From assembly GCA_005883365.1 (NCBI GenBank), contig VAXA01000073.1, positions 1-14,147 on the forward strand: DNA of 14,147 bases, given 5' to 3'. Positions within the stretch are counted from its first letter, which is position 1; every line of letters starts with the position of its first letter. The DNA is from Actinomycetota bacterium (GTDB lineage Bacteria > Actinomycetota > Thermoleophilia > Gaiellales > Gaiellaceae). Below, in pieces: positions 1-6,643 of this stretch. The translations under genes and the position numbers were made by a program. The notes beneath the pieces were generated by a model. The model was not told the origin of the DNA and did not search any database. It saw only the letters and a list, made by a program, of their open reading frames with translations.

Positions 1-1
1 G

Positions 2-532
2 CATCCCGCCAAGGTGATCGTCACGGTCACGTCGGGCTCGTACCAGGCGCAGCTTCCGTTCATCACCGATCTGCGCACGGCCGGCAACAACACTCCGATC
101 CTCAACTCGTGGGCGGGCGACGGGACGTACTGGCTGCCCAAGAGCGGCCCCAAGGTCACGAACTACTGGTACGTGACCTACGCGAACGCGTTCGGACATG
201 ATCCGAATCCCGCCGTGAACGCGCTGGCGAACAAGCTCAGGGCCGCCAATCCGTTCGACGCGGCGACCGGCGGCTTCGTCACCGGTCCGGCCGCGATCGA
301 CGGGCTCGTCACCGCGATCAAACGGGCGAACGGCTCGCTCGTCGGGTCGAAGCTCGCCGCGGTGATGCAGAAGTTCCACAAGGTGCCAACGCTCTCGGGC
401 AACGTGAGCTTCTCGGCGAAGCTGCACACGGTCTTCGGCCGGCAGTACCGCGTGGTCGAGATCAACAACAACAAGCCGATCGCGAAGGGCACCATCACGG
501 CGAAGGTCGTGCCGAACAGCCCGGACTCGTAG
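2..532 (+). CDS. livK: Branched-chain amino-acid-type ABC transporter substrate-binding protein, C-terminal part (5' end outside window)
   Basis: The reading frame is open from the first complete codon at base 2 to TAG at 530-532, so the start and N-terminal lobe lie upstream of the window. The visible 176 residues match the C-terminal part of a type I periplasmic binding protein (Peripla_BP_6/LivK family). They include a beta-strand (VIVTVTSG), the segment AQLPFITDLRTAG, the hinge-like NYWYVTYANAF, a helix with GPAAIDGLVTAIKRA, and a closing strand with QYRVVEINNNKP. Such proteins capture amino acids, amides or other small organic ligands outside the membrane and deliver them to the LivHM permease. 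The gene lies 3 nt upstream of livG and heads the same operon, which supports the assignment. The ligand cannot be told from this fragment; many actinobacterial members bind urea, amides or aromatic acids rather than leucine. Family assignment is fairly sure, substrate unknown. Confidence 0.82.
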   Translation, partial: HPAKVIVTVTSGSYQAQLPFITDLRTAGNNTPILNSWAGDGTYWLPKSGPKVTNYWYVTYANAFGHDPNPAVNALANKLRAANPFDAATGGFVTGPAAIDGLVTAIKRANGSLVGSKLAAVMQKFHKVPTLSGNVSFSAKLHTVFGRQYRVVEINNNKPIAKGTITAKVVPNSPDS

Positions 533-535
533 GGC

Positions 536-1309
536 TTGACGGCGGTCTCGCAGACCGAGACACGCGGGAGGCCCGGAGGATCGCTCCGGGCCTCCGCCGT
601 CTCGCGCTCCTTCGCGGGAGTCCAGGCGCTCCGCGACGTCTCCCTCGAGCTTCGGCAGGGCGAGGTCGTCGGCCTGATCGGCCCGAACGGCGCGGGCAAG
701 TCGACGCTCGTCAACGTCCTCAGCGGCTTCGACCGTCCCACGAGCGGCCGCGTGCTGCTCGAGGAGCGGGACGTGACGCGTTGGCCGGCCTTCCGGCGCG
801 GGAGGGAAGGGCTCTCGCGGACGTTCCAGCACAGTCACGCCTTCGGCGGCCTCTCGGTGCGGGAGAACGTCGAGGTCTCTGCGCTCGGCGTAGGCACCTC
901 GCAGCGTGTCGCGGCAAGGCGGGCCAACGACCTACTCGGGCTGCTCGGGCTCGCCGAGTACGCAGACCAACCCGCCGCCTCGCTCGCGCACGGCGACGAG
1001 CGCCGCCTCGGCGTCGCCCGGGCCCTCGCGACGGGGCCGCGTTTCGTGCTCATGGACGAGCCCGCCGCGGGACTTCCGGAGGCTGAAATACCGCGCTTCG
1101 CGACGGCGGTCAGCGTGGTTCGCGACCGGGGCGCCGGGGTCTTGCTCGTCGACCACAACGTCGCTCTCGTGCTGGAGGTCTGCGAGCGCATCCACGTGCT
1201 CGACCAAGGGACGACGCTCGCAGAAGGGACGCCGCAGGAGATCCGCGCCCACCTCGGCGTCGCCGCCGCCTATCTCGGGGAGAGCGCAGCGGCGGAGGAG
1301 ATCGAGTGA
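536..1309 (+). CDS. livG: ABC transporter ATP-binding protein, LivG type
   Basis: This 257-residue protein is one of two ATPases that power a HAAT-type importer at the inner face of the membrane. Walker A is GPNGAGKS (49-56), the Q-loop is Q98 (SRTFQHS), the signature region is LAHGDERRLGVARAL (150-164), Walker B is VLMDEPAAGL (171-180) and the switch histidine is H207 (VDHNVAL). AAGL after the Walker B glutamate is typical of LivG. The signature has D-E where E. coli LivG has Q-Q. The start is TTG at 536. It is in the same frame as livK, 3 nt after the livK stop, and no other ATG, GTG or TTG lies between that stop and Walker A, so TTG is close to forced. No clear ribosome site precedes it, so translation is probably coupled to livK. 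The last 4 nt overlap livF. Confidence 0.93.
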   Translation: MTAVSQTETRGRPGGSLRASAVSRSFAGVQALRDVSLELRQGEVVGLIGPNGAGKSTLVNVLSGFDRPTSGRVLLEERDVTRWPAFRRGREGLSRTFQHSHAFGGLSVRENVEVSALGVGTSQRVAARRANDLLGLLGLAEYADQPAASLAHGDERRLGVARALATGPRFVLMDEPAAGLPEAEIPRFATAVSVVRDRGAGVLLVDHNVALVLEVCERIHVLDQGTTLAEGTPQEIRAHLGVAAAYLGESAAAEEIE

Positions 1310-2010
1310 GCGCGCTCGTGGTCGAGAGGCTCTCCGTCCGCTACGGGGCGGTCGAGGCCGTGCGGGGGCTGTCGCTCGAGGTGCGCCCCGGCGAGATCGT
1401 CGGACTGATCGGCCCCAACGGGGCCGGGAAGTCGTCGACGCTGCACGCGATCATGGGCGCAGTACCCGTCTCCGGGGGTGCCGTGAGGTACGACGGCAGG
1501 TCGCTCCTCAGTCGCCGACCCGAGGACGTGGCGCGTCGCGGCATCGCGCTCGTTCCCGAGGGGCGCCGGATCTTCGGCGAGCTGACGGTGGAGGAGAACC
1601 TGCGTCTCGGGCTCGCGGCGCGGAGGGCGCGCCGGAACGGGGGCGGGCTCGCCCGGGCGTACGAGCTCTTTCCGGTCTTGCGGGATTTCCGCACGCGCCA
1701 GGCGGGGGTCCTCTCGGGCGGGCAGCAGCAGCAGCTCGCGATCGGCCGCGCGCTCGCCGCCGATCCCGACGTCCTACTCCTCGACGAGCCGTCGCTCGGC
1801 CTGGCCCCGAAGATCGTCGACGTCGTGTTCGAGGCGCTGACGCAGATCAGAGAGGCCGGTCTCGCCGTCCTCCTCGTCGAGCAGCGTGCACAGCGGACGG
1901 TGGCGCTCGCCGACCGGTCGTACGTGCTCGCGAACGGCGAGCTCCGCCTGACGCTCGGCCCGGAGGATGCGGGCGACACCGACCGGCTCGTCGCCGCCTA
2001 CCTCGCATGA
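1306..2010 (+). CDS. livF: ABC transporter ATP-binding protein, LivF type
   Basis: This 234-residue protein is the second ATPase of the importer and should pair with LivG under the LivHM permease. Walker A is GPNGAGKS (36-43), the signature is LSGGQQQQLAIGRAL (136-150), and Walker B is VLLLDEP (156-162) followed by SLGLAP. Instead of a switch histidine it has glutamine (LLVEQ, Q193), the usual LivF replacement and the best mark separating it from LivG. The conserved VPEGRRIFGELTVEENL (83-99) is also a LivF hallmark. Length is normal for the family. The GTG start (1306-1308) overlaps the livG stop as GTGA and the stop overlaps livH as ATGA, so the products are made in coupled fashion. Confidence 0.95.
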   Translation: MSALVVERLSVRYGAVEAVRGLSLEVRPGEIVGLIGPNGAGKSSTLHAIMGAVPVSGGAVRYDGRSLLSRRPEDVARRGIALVPEGRRIFGELTVEENLRLGLAARRARRNGGGLARAYELFPVLRDFRTRQAGVLSGGQQQQLAIGRALAADPDVLLLDEPSLGLAPKIVDVVFEALTQIREAGLAVLLVEQRAQRTVALADRSYVLANGELRLTLGPEDAGDTDRLVAAYLA

Positions 2011-2915
2011 CTCTCGCCTTCCTCAATCTGACCTGGCCGACGTTTGCGAACGGTCTTGCGCTCGGCGGCGTCTACGCGCTCATGGCCGTCGGGATCGGCC
2101 TCGTCTTCGGCGTCCTTCGCCTCGTCAACTTCGCGTACGGGCAGCTGATCATGGCCGGCGCGTTCGCGCTCGCCTACGGCTCGCAGTGGGGCTTCCCGAA
2201 CTGGGCCTCGATCCTCTTCTGCTTTGGCGTCGTGCTCGGGCTGTCCATCCTGATGGACTGGCTCGTCTTCCGGCCCCTGCGCACCCACTCGCCGGCCGTG
2301 ATGCTCGTGGCGACGTTTGCGGTCGCCTTCCTCCTGCAGAACATCGCGCTGCTCGCGTTCGGGCCGTTGGGGAAGAGCGCCGGGTCACTGGCGATCCTCA
2401 ACGCGCCCTGGGACGTCGGCGGCGTCTTCATCAAGAAGATCGCGGTGATCTCGGTCGCGACTGCCGCCGGTTGCCTCGTGATCCTGCAGCTCCTGCTCAC
2501 GCGAACGCCGCTGGGGCTGCACATGCGCGCGGCATCGATGGACTTCCGGACGGCTCGCCTGCTCGGCGTTCGCGCCAACCGGGTGATCTCGGGAGCCGTG
2601 ATCATCTCGGGACTGTTCGCGGCCGTGTCCGCGGTGATGCTGAGCGTGCAGGAGCTCACGGTCGTACCGGCGTTCGGCACCCAGGACACGATCCTCGTGC
2701 TTGCCGGCGTGGTGCTCGGCGGGCTCAACCGGCCGGTACCGGCCACGCTTGGGGGCTTCGCGATCGGCTTCGCGAACGGGATCCTCGGTGGAGTGCTCCC
2801 GTCGAACCAGAGCCAGTACCTGCCGAGTTTCCTGTTCGCAGCTGTGATCGTGGTGCTGCTGGTCCGGCCGGACGGCCTCTTCACGCGCGCCCGCGGTTCG
2901 GTGGAGCGGGTATGA
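2007..2915 (+). CDS. livH: Branched-chain amino-acid-type ABC transporter permease, LivH type
   Basis: This 302-residue integral membrane protein is one half of the translocation channel. The N-terminal region carries the LivH signature: ALGGVYALMAVGIGLVFGV then LRLVNFAYGQLIMAGAF (about residues 18-53). The conserved cytoplasmic loop, where the ATPases are expected to dock, reads GLHMRAASMDFRTARLLGV (about 171-189), followed by hydrophobic segments and a C-terminal RPDGLF motif. About eight hydrophobic segments are visible. ATG at 2007 overlaps the livF stop by 4 nt and is the only sensible start; the open frame extends much further upstream only as an Arg-rich shadow across livG and livF. 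The stop overlaps livM by 4 nt. Confidence 0.95.
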   Translation: MTLAFLNLTWPTFANGLALGGVYALMAVGIGLVFGVLRLVNFAYGQLIMAGAFALAYGSQWGFPNWASILFCFGVVLGLSILMDWLVFRPLRTHSPAVMLVATFAVAFLLQNIALLAFGPLGKSAGSLAILNAPWDVGGVFIKKIAVISVATAAGCLVILQLLLTRTPLGLHMRAASMDFRTARLLGVRANRVISGAVIISGLFAAVSAVMLSVQELTVVPAFGTQDTILVLAGVVLGGLNRPVPATLGGFAIGFANGILGGVLPSNQSQYLPSFLFAAVIVVLLVRPDGLFTRARGSVERV

Positions 2916-3949
2916 GCGTCGTCCGTCGGATTCCCGAGCTCCTCGTCCCAGCGGTGCTCATCCTCGGGACGGCGCTGCTCGGACTCGAGGTGTCGAGCTA
3001 CCTCCAGGCGTACTTCCTCGACACGCTCGTCAAGGTCGCGATCGTCGTCGCGCTCTACGTCTTCATCGGCAACTCGGGAGTCCTCTCCTTCGGCCACATC
3101 AGCTTCGTCGCGCTCGGGGCGTGGACCGCCGGAGTGCTCACCGTGCCGCGGGACCAGAAGCTCGCGATCATGCCTGGGCTCTCCCACTTCCTCGTCGTCC
3201 ACAACGTCGGGAACATCGCGTCGCTCGCGCTCGCAGCGGCGGTCGGAGGCGCCTTCGCGCTCGTGGTCGGGCTGCCGTTGATGCGGCTCTCGGGGCTCGC
3301 CGCCGGGATCGCCACCTTCGGCGTGCTCGAGATCACGAACAACGTGCTCACTTACGACCAGTCGATCGGGCCCGGGCTGAACGCGTTCTCCTCCGTTCCC
3401 TCGACCACGGGGATCTGGCAGGCCGCGATCGCTGCGCTCATCAGTGCGGCCGTCGCGTACCTCTATCAGCGCACACGCTTCGGCCGCATGCTTCGCGCGA
3501 CGCGTGAGGATCCCGCAGCGGCGGCGGCGGCCGGGATCTCGATCTATCGCCAGCGGCTGCTCGCGTTCACGGTCTCGGGCGCCCTCGCCGGACTCGCCGG
3601 CGGCATCTACGTCCACCTGCAGCCGTTGCAGGCGGGCGGCCTCTCGCTCAATCTGACGTTCATCACGCTCGCGATGCTCGTCGTGGGCGGGTCAGGGAGC
3701 CTCCTCGGCGCCGTTGTCGGCGCACTGGCGCTGAACGGGCTCTTCTCCTTCTTCTCGGCCGCAACGAACACCGTCGACGTCTTCGGCTGGAATCTGACCG
3801 TTCCGTCGGGAACGGCAGAGCTCGCCCTCGGATTGCTGATGGCGATCGTGCTCATCCTCCGCCCGAGCGGGCTCACCGGCGGCCGCGAGCTGTCCCTGCC
3901 ACGGCGACGCGCCGTGGCCGACCTCGAGAAAGCGAGGGCCACGACATGA
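2912..3949 (+). CDS. livM: Branched-chain amino-acid-type ABC transporter permease, LivM type
   Basis: This 345-residue protein is the second permease subunit, partner of LivH. It shows the LivM hallmarks: GVLSFGHISFVALGAWTAG (57-75), the region LRATREDPAAAAAAGI (loop facing the ATPases), the segment ALAGLAGGIYVHLQPL, then TLAMLVVGGSGSLLGAVVGA and a C-terminal RPSGLTGG. Many hydrophobic segments are present and the short C-terminal tail is charged and presumably cytoplasmic. ATG at 2912 overlaps the livH stop (ATGA), and the TGA at 3947-3949 overlaps the next gene's ATG in the same way. Family assignment is firm; the transported substrate is not identifiable from the permease. Confidence 0.95.
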   Translation: MSVVRRIPELLVPAVLILGTALLGLEVSSYLQAYFLDTLVKVAIVVALYVFIGNSGVLSFGHISFVALGAWTAGVLTVPRDQKLAIMPGLSHFLVVHNVGNIASLALAAAVGGAFALVVGLPLMRLSGLAAGIATFGVLEITNNVLTYDQSIGPGLNAFSSVPSTTGIWQAAIAALISAAVAYLYQRTRFGRMLRATREDPAAAAAAGISIYRQRLLAFTVSGALAGLAGGIYVHLQPLQAGGLSLNLTFITLAMLVVGGSGSLLGAVVGALALNGLFSFFSAATNTVDVFGWNLTVPSGTAELALGLLMAIVLILRPSGLTGGRELSLPRRRAVADLEKARATT

Positions 3950-5028
3950 GGTTCAGCATCTACACCGAGGTCCAGAGCTGGCCGGGGAAGTCGTACGACC
4001 GGCTCTACGGCGAGGTGCTCGAGCAGATCGAGAACGCCGACCGGCTCGGCTACGACGCCTACGCGGCGATCGAGCACCTCTTCTTCCCGAAGTTCTCGGC
4101 CTCGGCGAACGTCTTCGGCCTCTTCGGGATGGCCGCCGCGCGGACGCGCCGGATCAACTTCCGCACGATGCTCCACATCCTCCCCTACCACAACCCGCTC
4201 GTCCTGGCGGCCATGATCCACGAGTTCTCGCTGCTCACCGGCGGCCGCTACGAGTTCGGGGTCGGCCGCGGCCACGGCTGGATCCCGCTGCCGGCGGGGA
4301 CGCCGCTCGACGAGACCTCGCGGCCGCGCTACGAGGAGGCGCTCGACCTCTTCGTCGATGCATTGCACAAGGACGTCGTCAGCTTCCACGGGGAGTACTG
4401 GAACGTCGACGACAGCCAGGTCATCCCCTTCAGTGGCCACAAGTTCCGCGTCGTCCTCGGCGGCACCTCCGACCGCACGTACGACCTCGCGGCGAAGCAC
4501 GGCTGGGCCGTCGCGGTTCCGCCGCTCCTCCCGTACGCCGCGCTGAAGGATCAGCTCGACCTCTATCGCGCGAAGTGCGCCGAGTACGGGACGACGCCGG
4601 ACATCATCTGGATCCACGCCTGCTACATCGACGACGACCGCGAGCTCGCGCTGCGCGAGGCCGAGAGGCACATGCGCGGCTTCCTCGAGGGCAACGCGTC
4701 GCCGCTGACCGAGCACCCGGTGCCGCCCACCGACGCGCTGAACGCGGCGGGCTACGGCTTCTATGCCTCGGGGATCATGGAGAAGCTCGCCGCGACGCCC
4801 TACGACGAGATGGTCGCCGGCGACATCGTCTGGGTCGGCACGCCGGACGACGTGATCCAGCGCATCCGCGAGACGATCGAGGTCTGCGAGGGGCTGACCG
4901 AGATCGCGATCACGACGAACCCGGGCGGCGTCGAGCACTGGAAGGCGATCAAGGCGCAGGAGCTCTTCGCCGAGCACGTCATCCCGGTGATCCAGCGCGA
5001 GACCGCGGCGGTCGTGGTCGAGGCGTGA
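3946..5028 (+). CDS. LLM-class flavin-dependent oxidoreductase (bacterial luciferase-like monooxygenase family)
   Basis: This 360-residue protein has the TIM-barrel luciferase-like fold layout. The N-terminal strand is MRFSIYTEVQ, followed by a helix with YDRLYGEVLEQIENADRLGYD, EHLFFP (43-48), and the family pattern GGRYEFGVGRGHG (99-111). The later flavin-phosphate-type segment is GGTSDRTYDLAAKHGWA (172-188), and the C-terminal part has VGTPDDVIQRIRETIE (297-312), which in this family precedes the last barrel helices. Such enzymes use reduced FMN or F420 to oxidise organic substrates; which cofactor is used here cannot be decided. ATG at 3946 overlaps livM by 4 nt, so enzyme and importer are co-translated. 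That points to oxidation of the imported compound as the job, which is inference. Confidence 0.88.
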   Translation: MRFSIYTEVQSWPGKSYDRLYGEVLEQIENADRLGYDAYAAIEHLFFPKFSASANVFGLFGMAAARTRRINFRTMLHILPYHNPLVLAAMIHEFSLLTGGRYEFGVGRGHGWIPLPAGTPLDETSRPRYEEALDLFVDALHKDVVSFHGEYWNVDDSQVIPFSGHKFRVVLGGTSDRTYDLAAKHGWAVAVPPLLPYAALKDQLDLYRAKCAEYGTTPDIIWIHACYIDDDRELALREAERHMRGFLEGNASPLTEHPVPPTDALNAAGYGFYASGIMEKLAATPYDEMVAGDIVWVGTPDDVIQRIRETIEVCEGLTEIAITTNPGGVEHWKAIKAQELFAEHVIPVIQRETAAVVVEA

Positions 5029-5048
5029 CGCGCCTTGACTGACGCGCC
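5026..5048 (+). repeat. 9-bp direct repeat at the end of the LLM oxidoreductase gene
   Basis: The nonamer TGACGCGCC occurs at 5026-5034 and again at 5040-5048, a 14-nt period. The first copy contains the TGA stop of the oxidoreductase gene. The spacer plus first base of the second copy reads TTGACT, resembling a -35 box, but no convincing -10 hexamer lies at the right distance. It could be an operator for the following kinase gene or chance in GC-rich DNA. Confidence 0.3.
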
Positions 5049-5055
5049 CCGATAG

Positions 5056-5069
5056 GTCACAACTGTCGC
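5056..5069 (+). promoter_or_regulatory. Candidate operator-like sequence before the NarL-type kinase gene
   Basis: GTCACAACTGTCGC lies 16 nt before the kinase start codon. It matches the near-palindrome upstream of the second NTF2-like gene (GTCACGATCGTCGC, 10411-10424) at 11 of 14 positions and resembles sites at 6579 and 8137. No function is known. Assignment as a regulator site rests only on recurrence in this window. Confidence 0.25.
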
Positions 5070-5085
5070 AGCGAGAGGAGGGCCG

Positions 5086-5760
5086 GTGCACGGCGTCGAC
5101 GAGCTGGAGGCGGGGGAGGAGCAGTTGCGGCGCTCGCGTGCCCTCGTCGTCGCAGCGGCGGACGCCGATCGGCGTCGGATCGAGCGAGAGCTGCACGACG
5201 GCCCGCAGCAGAGGCTCGTCGCGCTTGCCGTCGAGCTGCAGCGTGCCCGGTTGCTCGCGGCGGACTCTCCGGCCGAGCTCTCCGAACTGCTCGAGGGGCT
5301 CGCTGCGGACGTGCGAGCGGCGCTCGAGGAGCTACGCGAGCTCGCCGCGCGCATCCACCCGCCGCTGCTCGTAGGGCACGGACTCGCGGCGAGCCTGCGC
5401 GCCGCGGTTGCGCGCGCTCCGGTCGTCGTCGAGACCGAGGGAGAGCCGCTCGGATCGCTGCCGGAGCCGGTCGCCGTCGCGATCTATCTCTCGTGCCTCG
5501 ACGCGGTGGAGAATGCCGTCGCCCAGCCGGGAAGCGGCGTTCACGCGCGCATCGTGCTGCTGCCGAACGACAACGGCGTTCAGTTCGCGGTTACGGACGA
5601 CGGCGCAGGCCTCGACGCAGCCGCGACCGTCTCCGACGCCGGTTTGGCGCGTATCGCCGACCGCGTTTGGGCCCTCGGAGGCAGCGTGTCGGTCGAGTCG
5701 TCTCCCGGGCGCGGAACGCGCCTGGCTGCCCAGATCCCGCTCGAGCAGCGAACGGGCTAG
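5086..5760 (+). CDS. Soluble NarL-family sensor histidine kinase (HisKA_3 + HATPase)
   Basis: This 224-residue protein is a short two-component kinase. The dimerisation/phosphoacceptor helix has RRRIERELHDGPQQRL (29-44), with H37 the predicted phosphorylated histidine and the HDG-QQ pattern typical of the NarL/DesK (HisKA_3) class. The ATPase domain has an N-box (CLDAVENAVA, N143), a G1 box (DDGAGLD, 171-177) and a G2 box (SPGRGTRL, 206-213). No membrane segment or recognisable sensor domain is present; only about 28 residues precede the kinase core, so it may sense through a partner or be a cytosolic kinase. The GTG start at 5086 follows AGGAGG (5076-5081) by 4 nt. The gene lies 57 nt after the oxidoreductase gene with no obvious terminator between, so it may be read from the Liv operon. 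It converges on its probable partner regulator, sharing CTAG as both stops. Confidence 0.87.
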   Translation: MHGVDELEAGEEQLRRSRALVVAAADADRRRIERELHDGPQQRLVALAVELQRARLLAADSPAELSELLEGLAADVRAALEELRELAARIHPPLLVGHGLAASLRAAVARAPVVVETEGEPLGSLPEPVAVAIYLSCLDAVENAVAQPGSGVHARIVLLPNDNGVQFAVTDDGAGLDAAATVSDAGLARIADRVWALGGSVSVESSPGRGTRLAAQIPLEQRTG

Positions 5761-6422
5761 CCTGCCTCGGCGAGGTAGAGGATCACCGCCTTGACGCGCT
5801 TGTGCACCGCCGTCTCCCAGGCGAGCCCCAGCTTGAGGAAGATCGAATGGATCACCTTTTCGACCGACCTCTCGCTCAGTACGAGCCCTTCCGCGATTGC
5901 AGCGTTGTTCTTTCCCTCGGCCATCTCGCGGAGGACATCGCGCTCGCGCGGGGTCAAGTCGTTGAGCGGGGACTCCTTGCTGCGAGCCCTCTCCGCGACG
6001 AGCACGTCGACGACCTTCGGGTCGATCACCGAGCCGCCCTCCGCAACCGCGCGGATCGCGGCGACGAGCTGCTCGAGGTCCTCCACCCGCTCCTTGAGGA
6101 GGTACGCGCGCCTCGCGCTGCCGCGCTCGAGGAGAGCGAGAGCGTAGCCCGGGTTCGTGTACTGGCTGAGCACGACCACCCCGACGTCAGGGTGGGTTTC
6201 ACGCAGCTGTTCTGCTGCCTGGATCCCTTCGTCGGCGTCGCCGGGCGGCATCCGGATGTCCGTCAAGACCACGTCGGGGCGCTCGGCGTCGACCGCGGCC
6301 AGCAGCGAAGCGAGATCGCCGCACACCGCGGCGACCTCGAGCTCGGGCTCCATCTCGAGCAGGCGCCGAACCCCTTCACGAACGAGGTAGTGGTCATCCG
6401 CGAGCACGAGTCGGATCGGCAC
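5757..6422 (-). CDS. NarL/LuxR-family two-component response regulator
   Basis: This 221-residue protein reads MPIRLVLADDHYLVREGVRR at its N-terminus, with acidic-pocket residues D9 and D10, phosphoacceptor D55 in LTDIRMPP, S86 and K110, so the receiver domain is complete. The C-terminal LuxR-type helix-turn-helix covers about 155-215: LTPRERDVLREMAEG (156-170), then NAAIAEGLVLSERSVEKVI and a closing helix. It should bind DNA as a phosphorylated dimer and control transcription. The frame stays open upstream to 6581, but the receiver begins at the GTG at 6422; the upstream translation looks non-coding. There is no ribosome site before this GTG, but a good -10 hexamer ends 6 nt upstream, which suggests a leaderless transcript. 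Its stop overlaps the kinase stop on the other strand by 4 nt, and the HisKA_3/NarL pairing makes them a probable cognate pair. Confidence 0.9.
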   Translation of the reverse strand: MPIRLVLADDHYLVREGVRRLLEMEPELEVAAVCGDLASLLAAVDAERPDVVLTDIRMPPGDADEGIQAAEQLRETHPDVGVVVLSQYTNPGYALALLERGSARRAYLLKERVEDLEQLVAAIRAVAEGGSVIDPKVVDVLVAERARSKESPLNDLTPRERDVLREMAEGKNNAAIAEGLVLSERSVEKVIHSIFLKLGLAWETAVHKRVKAVILYLAEAG

Positions 6423-6457
6423 GGTCAGAGGATACGGCGGTGCGGCTCCGGTCTCTA
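6422..6457 (-). promoter_or_regulatory. Putative leaderless promoter of the NarL-type regulator
   Basis: On the minus strand TAGAGA (6457-6452, 4 of 6 matches to TTGACA) is separated by 17 nt from TATCCT (6434-6429, fits TANNNT). The GTG start at 6422 follows the -10 box by exactly 6 nt, the usual place of +1. No ribosome site lies before the GTG. Leaderless transcripts are common in actinobacteria, so the arrangement is plausible but not proven. Confidence 0.45.
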
Positions 6458-6462
6458 GTGAC

Positions 6463-6483
6463 GACCACCCACGTGAGGGGGTC
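6463..6483. promoter_or_regulatory. Imperfect dyad around CACGTG in the divergent intergenic region
   Basis: The palindrome CACGTG (6470-6475) is flanked by GACC (6463-6466) and GGTC (6480-6483), which pair if one base is bulged. It lies just upstream of the proposed -35 box of the minus-strand regulator and between two divergent genes, a usual operator position. The rest of the 221-nt gap (6423-6643) shows only the weak promoter and repeat described separately. Confidence 0.25.
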
Positions 6484-6537
6484 AACCTCCCTCGATACGT
6501 CGTGCCCGCGCCCCGGCGAACCACCAGCAGCCACGGT

Positions 6538-6565
6538 TTGCAGCCGTACGTGCTCCTCGTAGCGT
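6538..6565 (+). promoter_or_regulatory. Weak candidate promoter for the haloperoxidase-like gene
   Basis: TTGCAG (6538-6543) and TAGCGT (6560-6565) are 16 nt apart, giving a half-matching -35 and a TANNNT-type -10. It is 78 nt before the ATG at 6644. A CACGAATCGTC sequence (6579-6589), similar to the palindromes at 8139 and 10413, lies just downstream of the -10. Evidence is weak. Confidence 0.22.
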
Positions 6566-6643
6566 CGCTCTCGCCTGACACGAATCGTCTGCGCGCTCTG
6601 GGCGCGAGGCGACGTGGCGCACCGAGACCAAAGGAGGACGGGC

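Noticed and set aside
2174..3616. 480-residue open frame on the minus strand opposite livH and livM
   Set aside because: It is full of Arg, Asp and Glu runs without any known domain, and the plus strand has two unmistakable permeases; it is a codon-bias shadow.
5035..5064. TTGACT followed by ACAACT as a promoter for the NarL-type kinase
   Set aside because: The -10 candidate at 18-nt spacing matches the consensus at only two positions; kept only as a direct-repeat note.
3607..5196. 529-residue open frame on the minus strand opposite the flavin oxidoreductase
   Set aside because: Low-complexity Val/Arg/Asp composition and no motif, while the plus strand encodes a recognisable LLM protein.
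6614..6643. Upstream GTG start for the haloperoxidase-like protein
   Set aside because: It would put AGGAGG inside the coding region and add charged residues before the signal peptide; the ATG at 6644 is well placed after that ribosome site.
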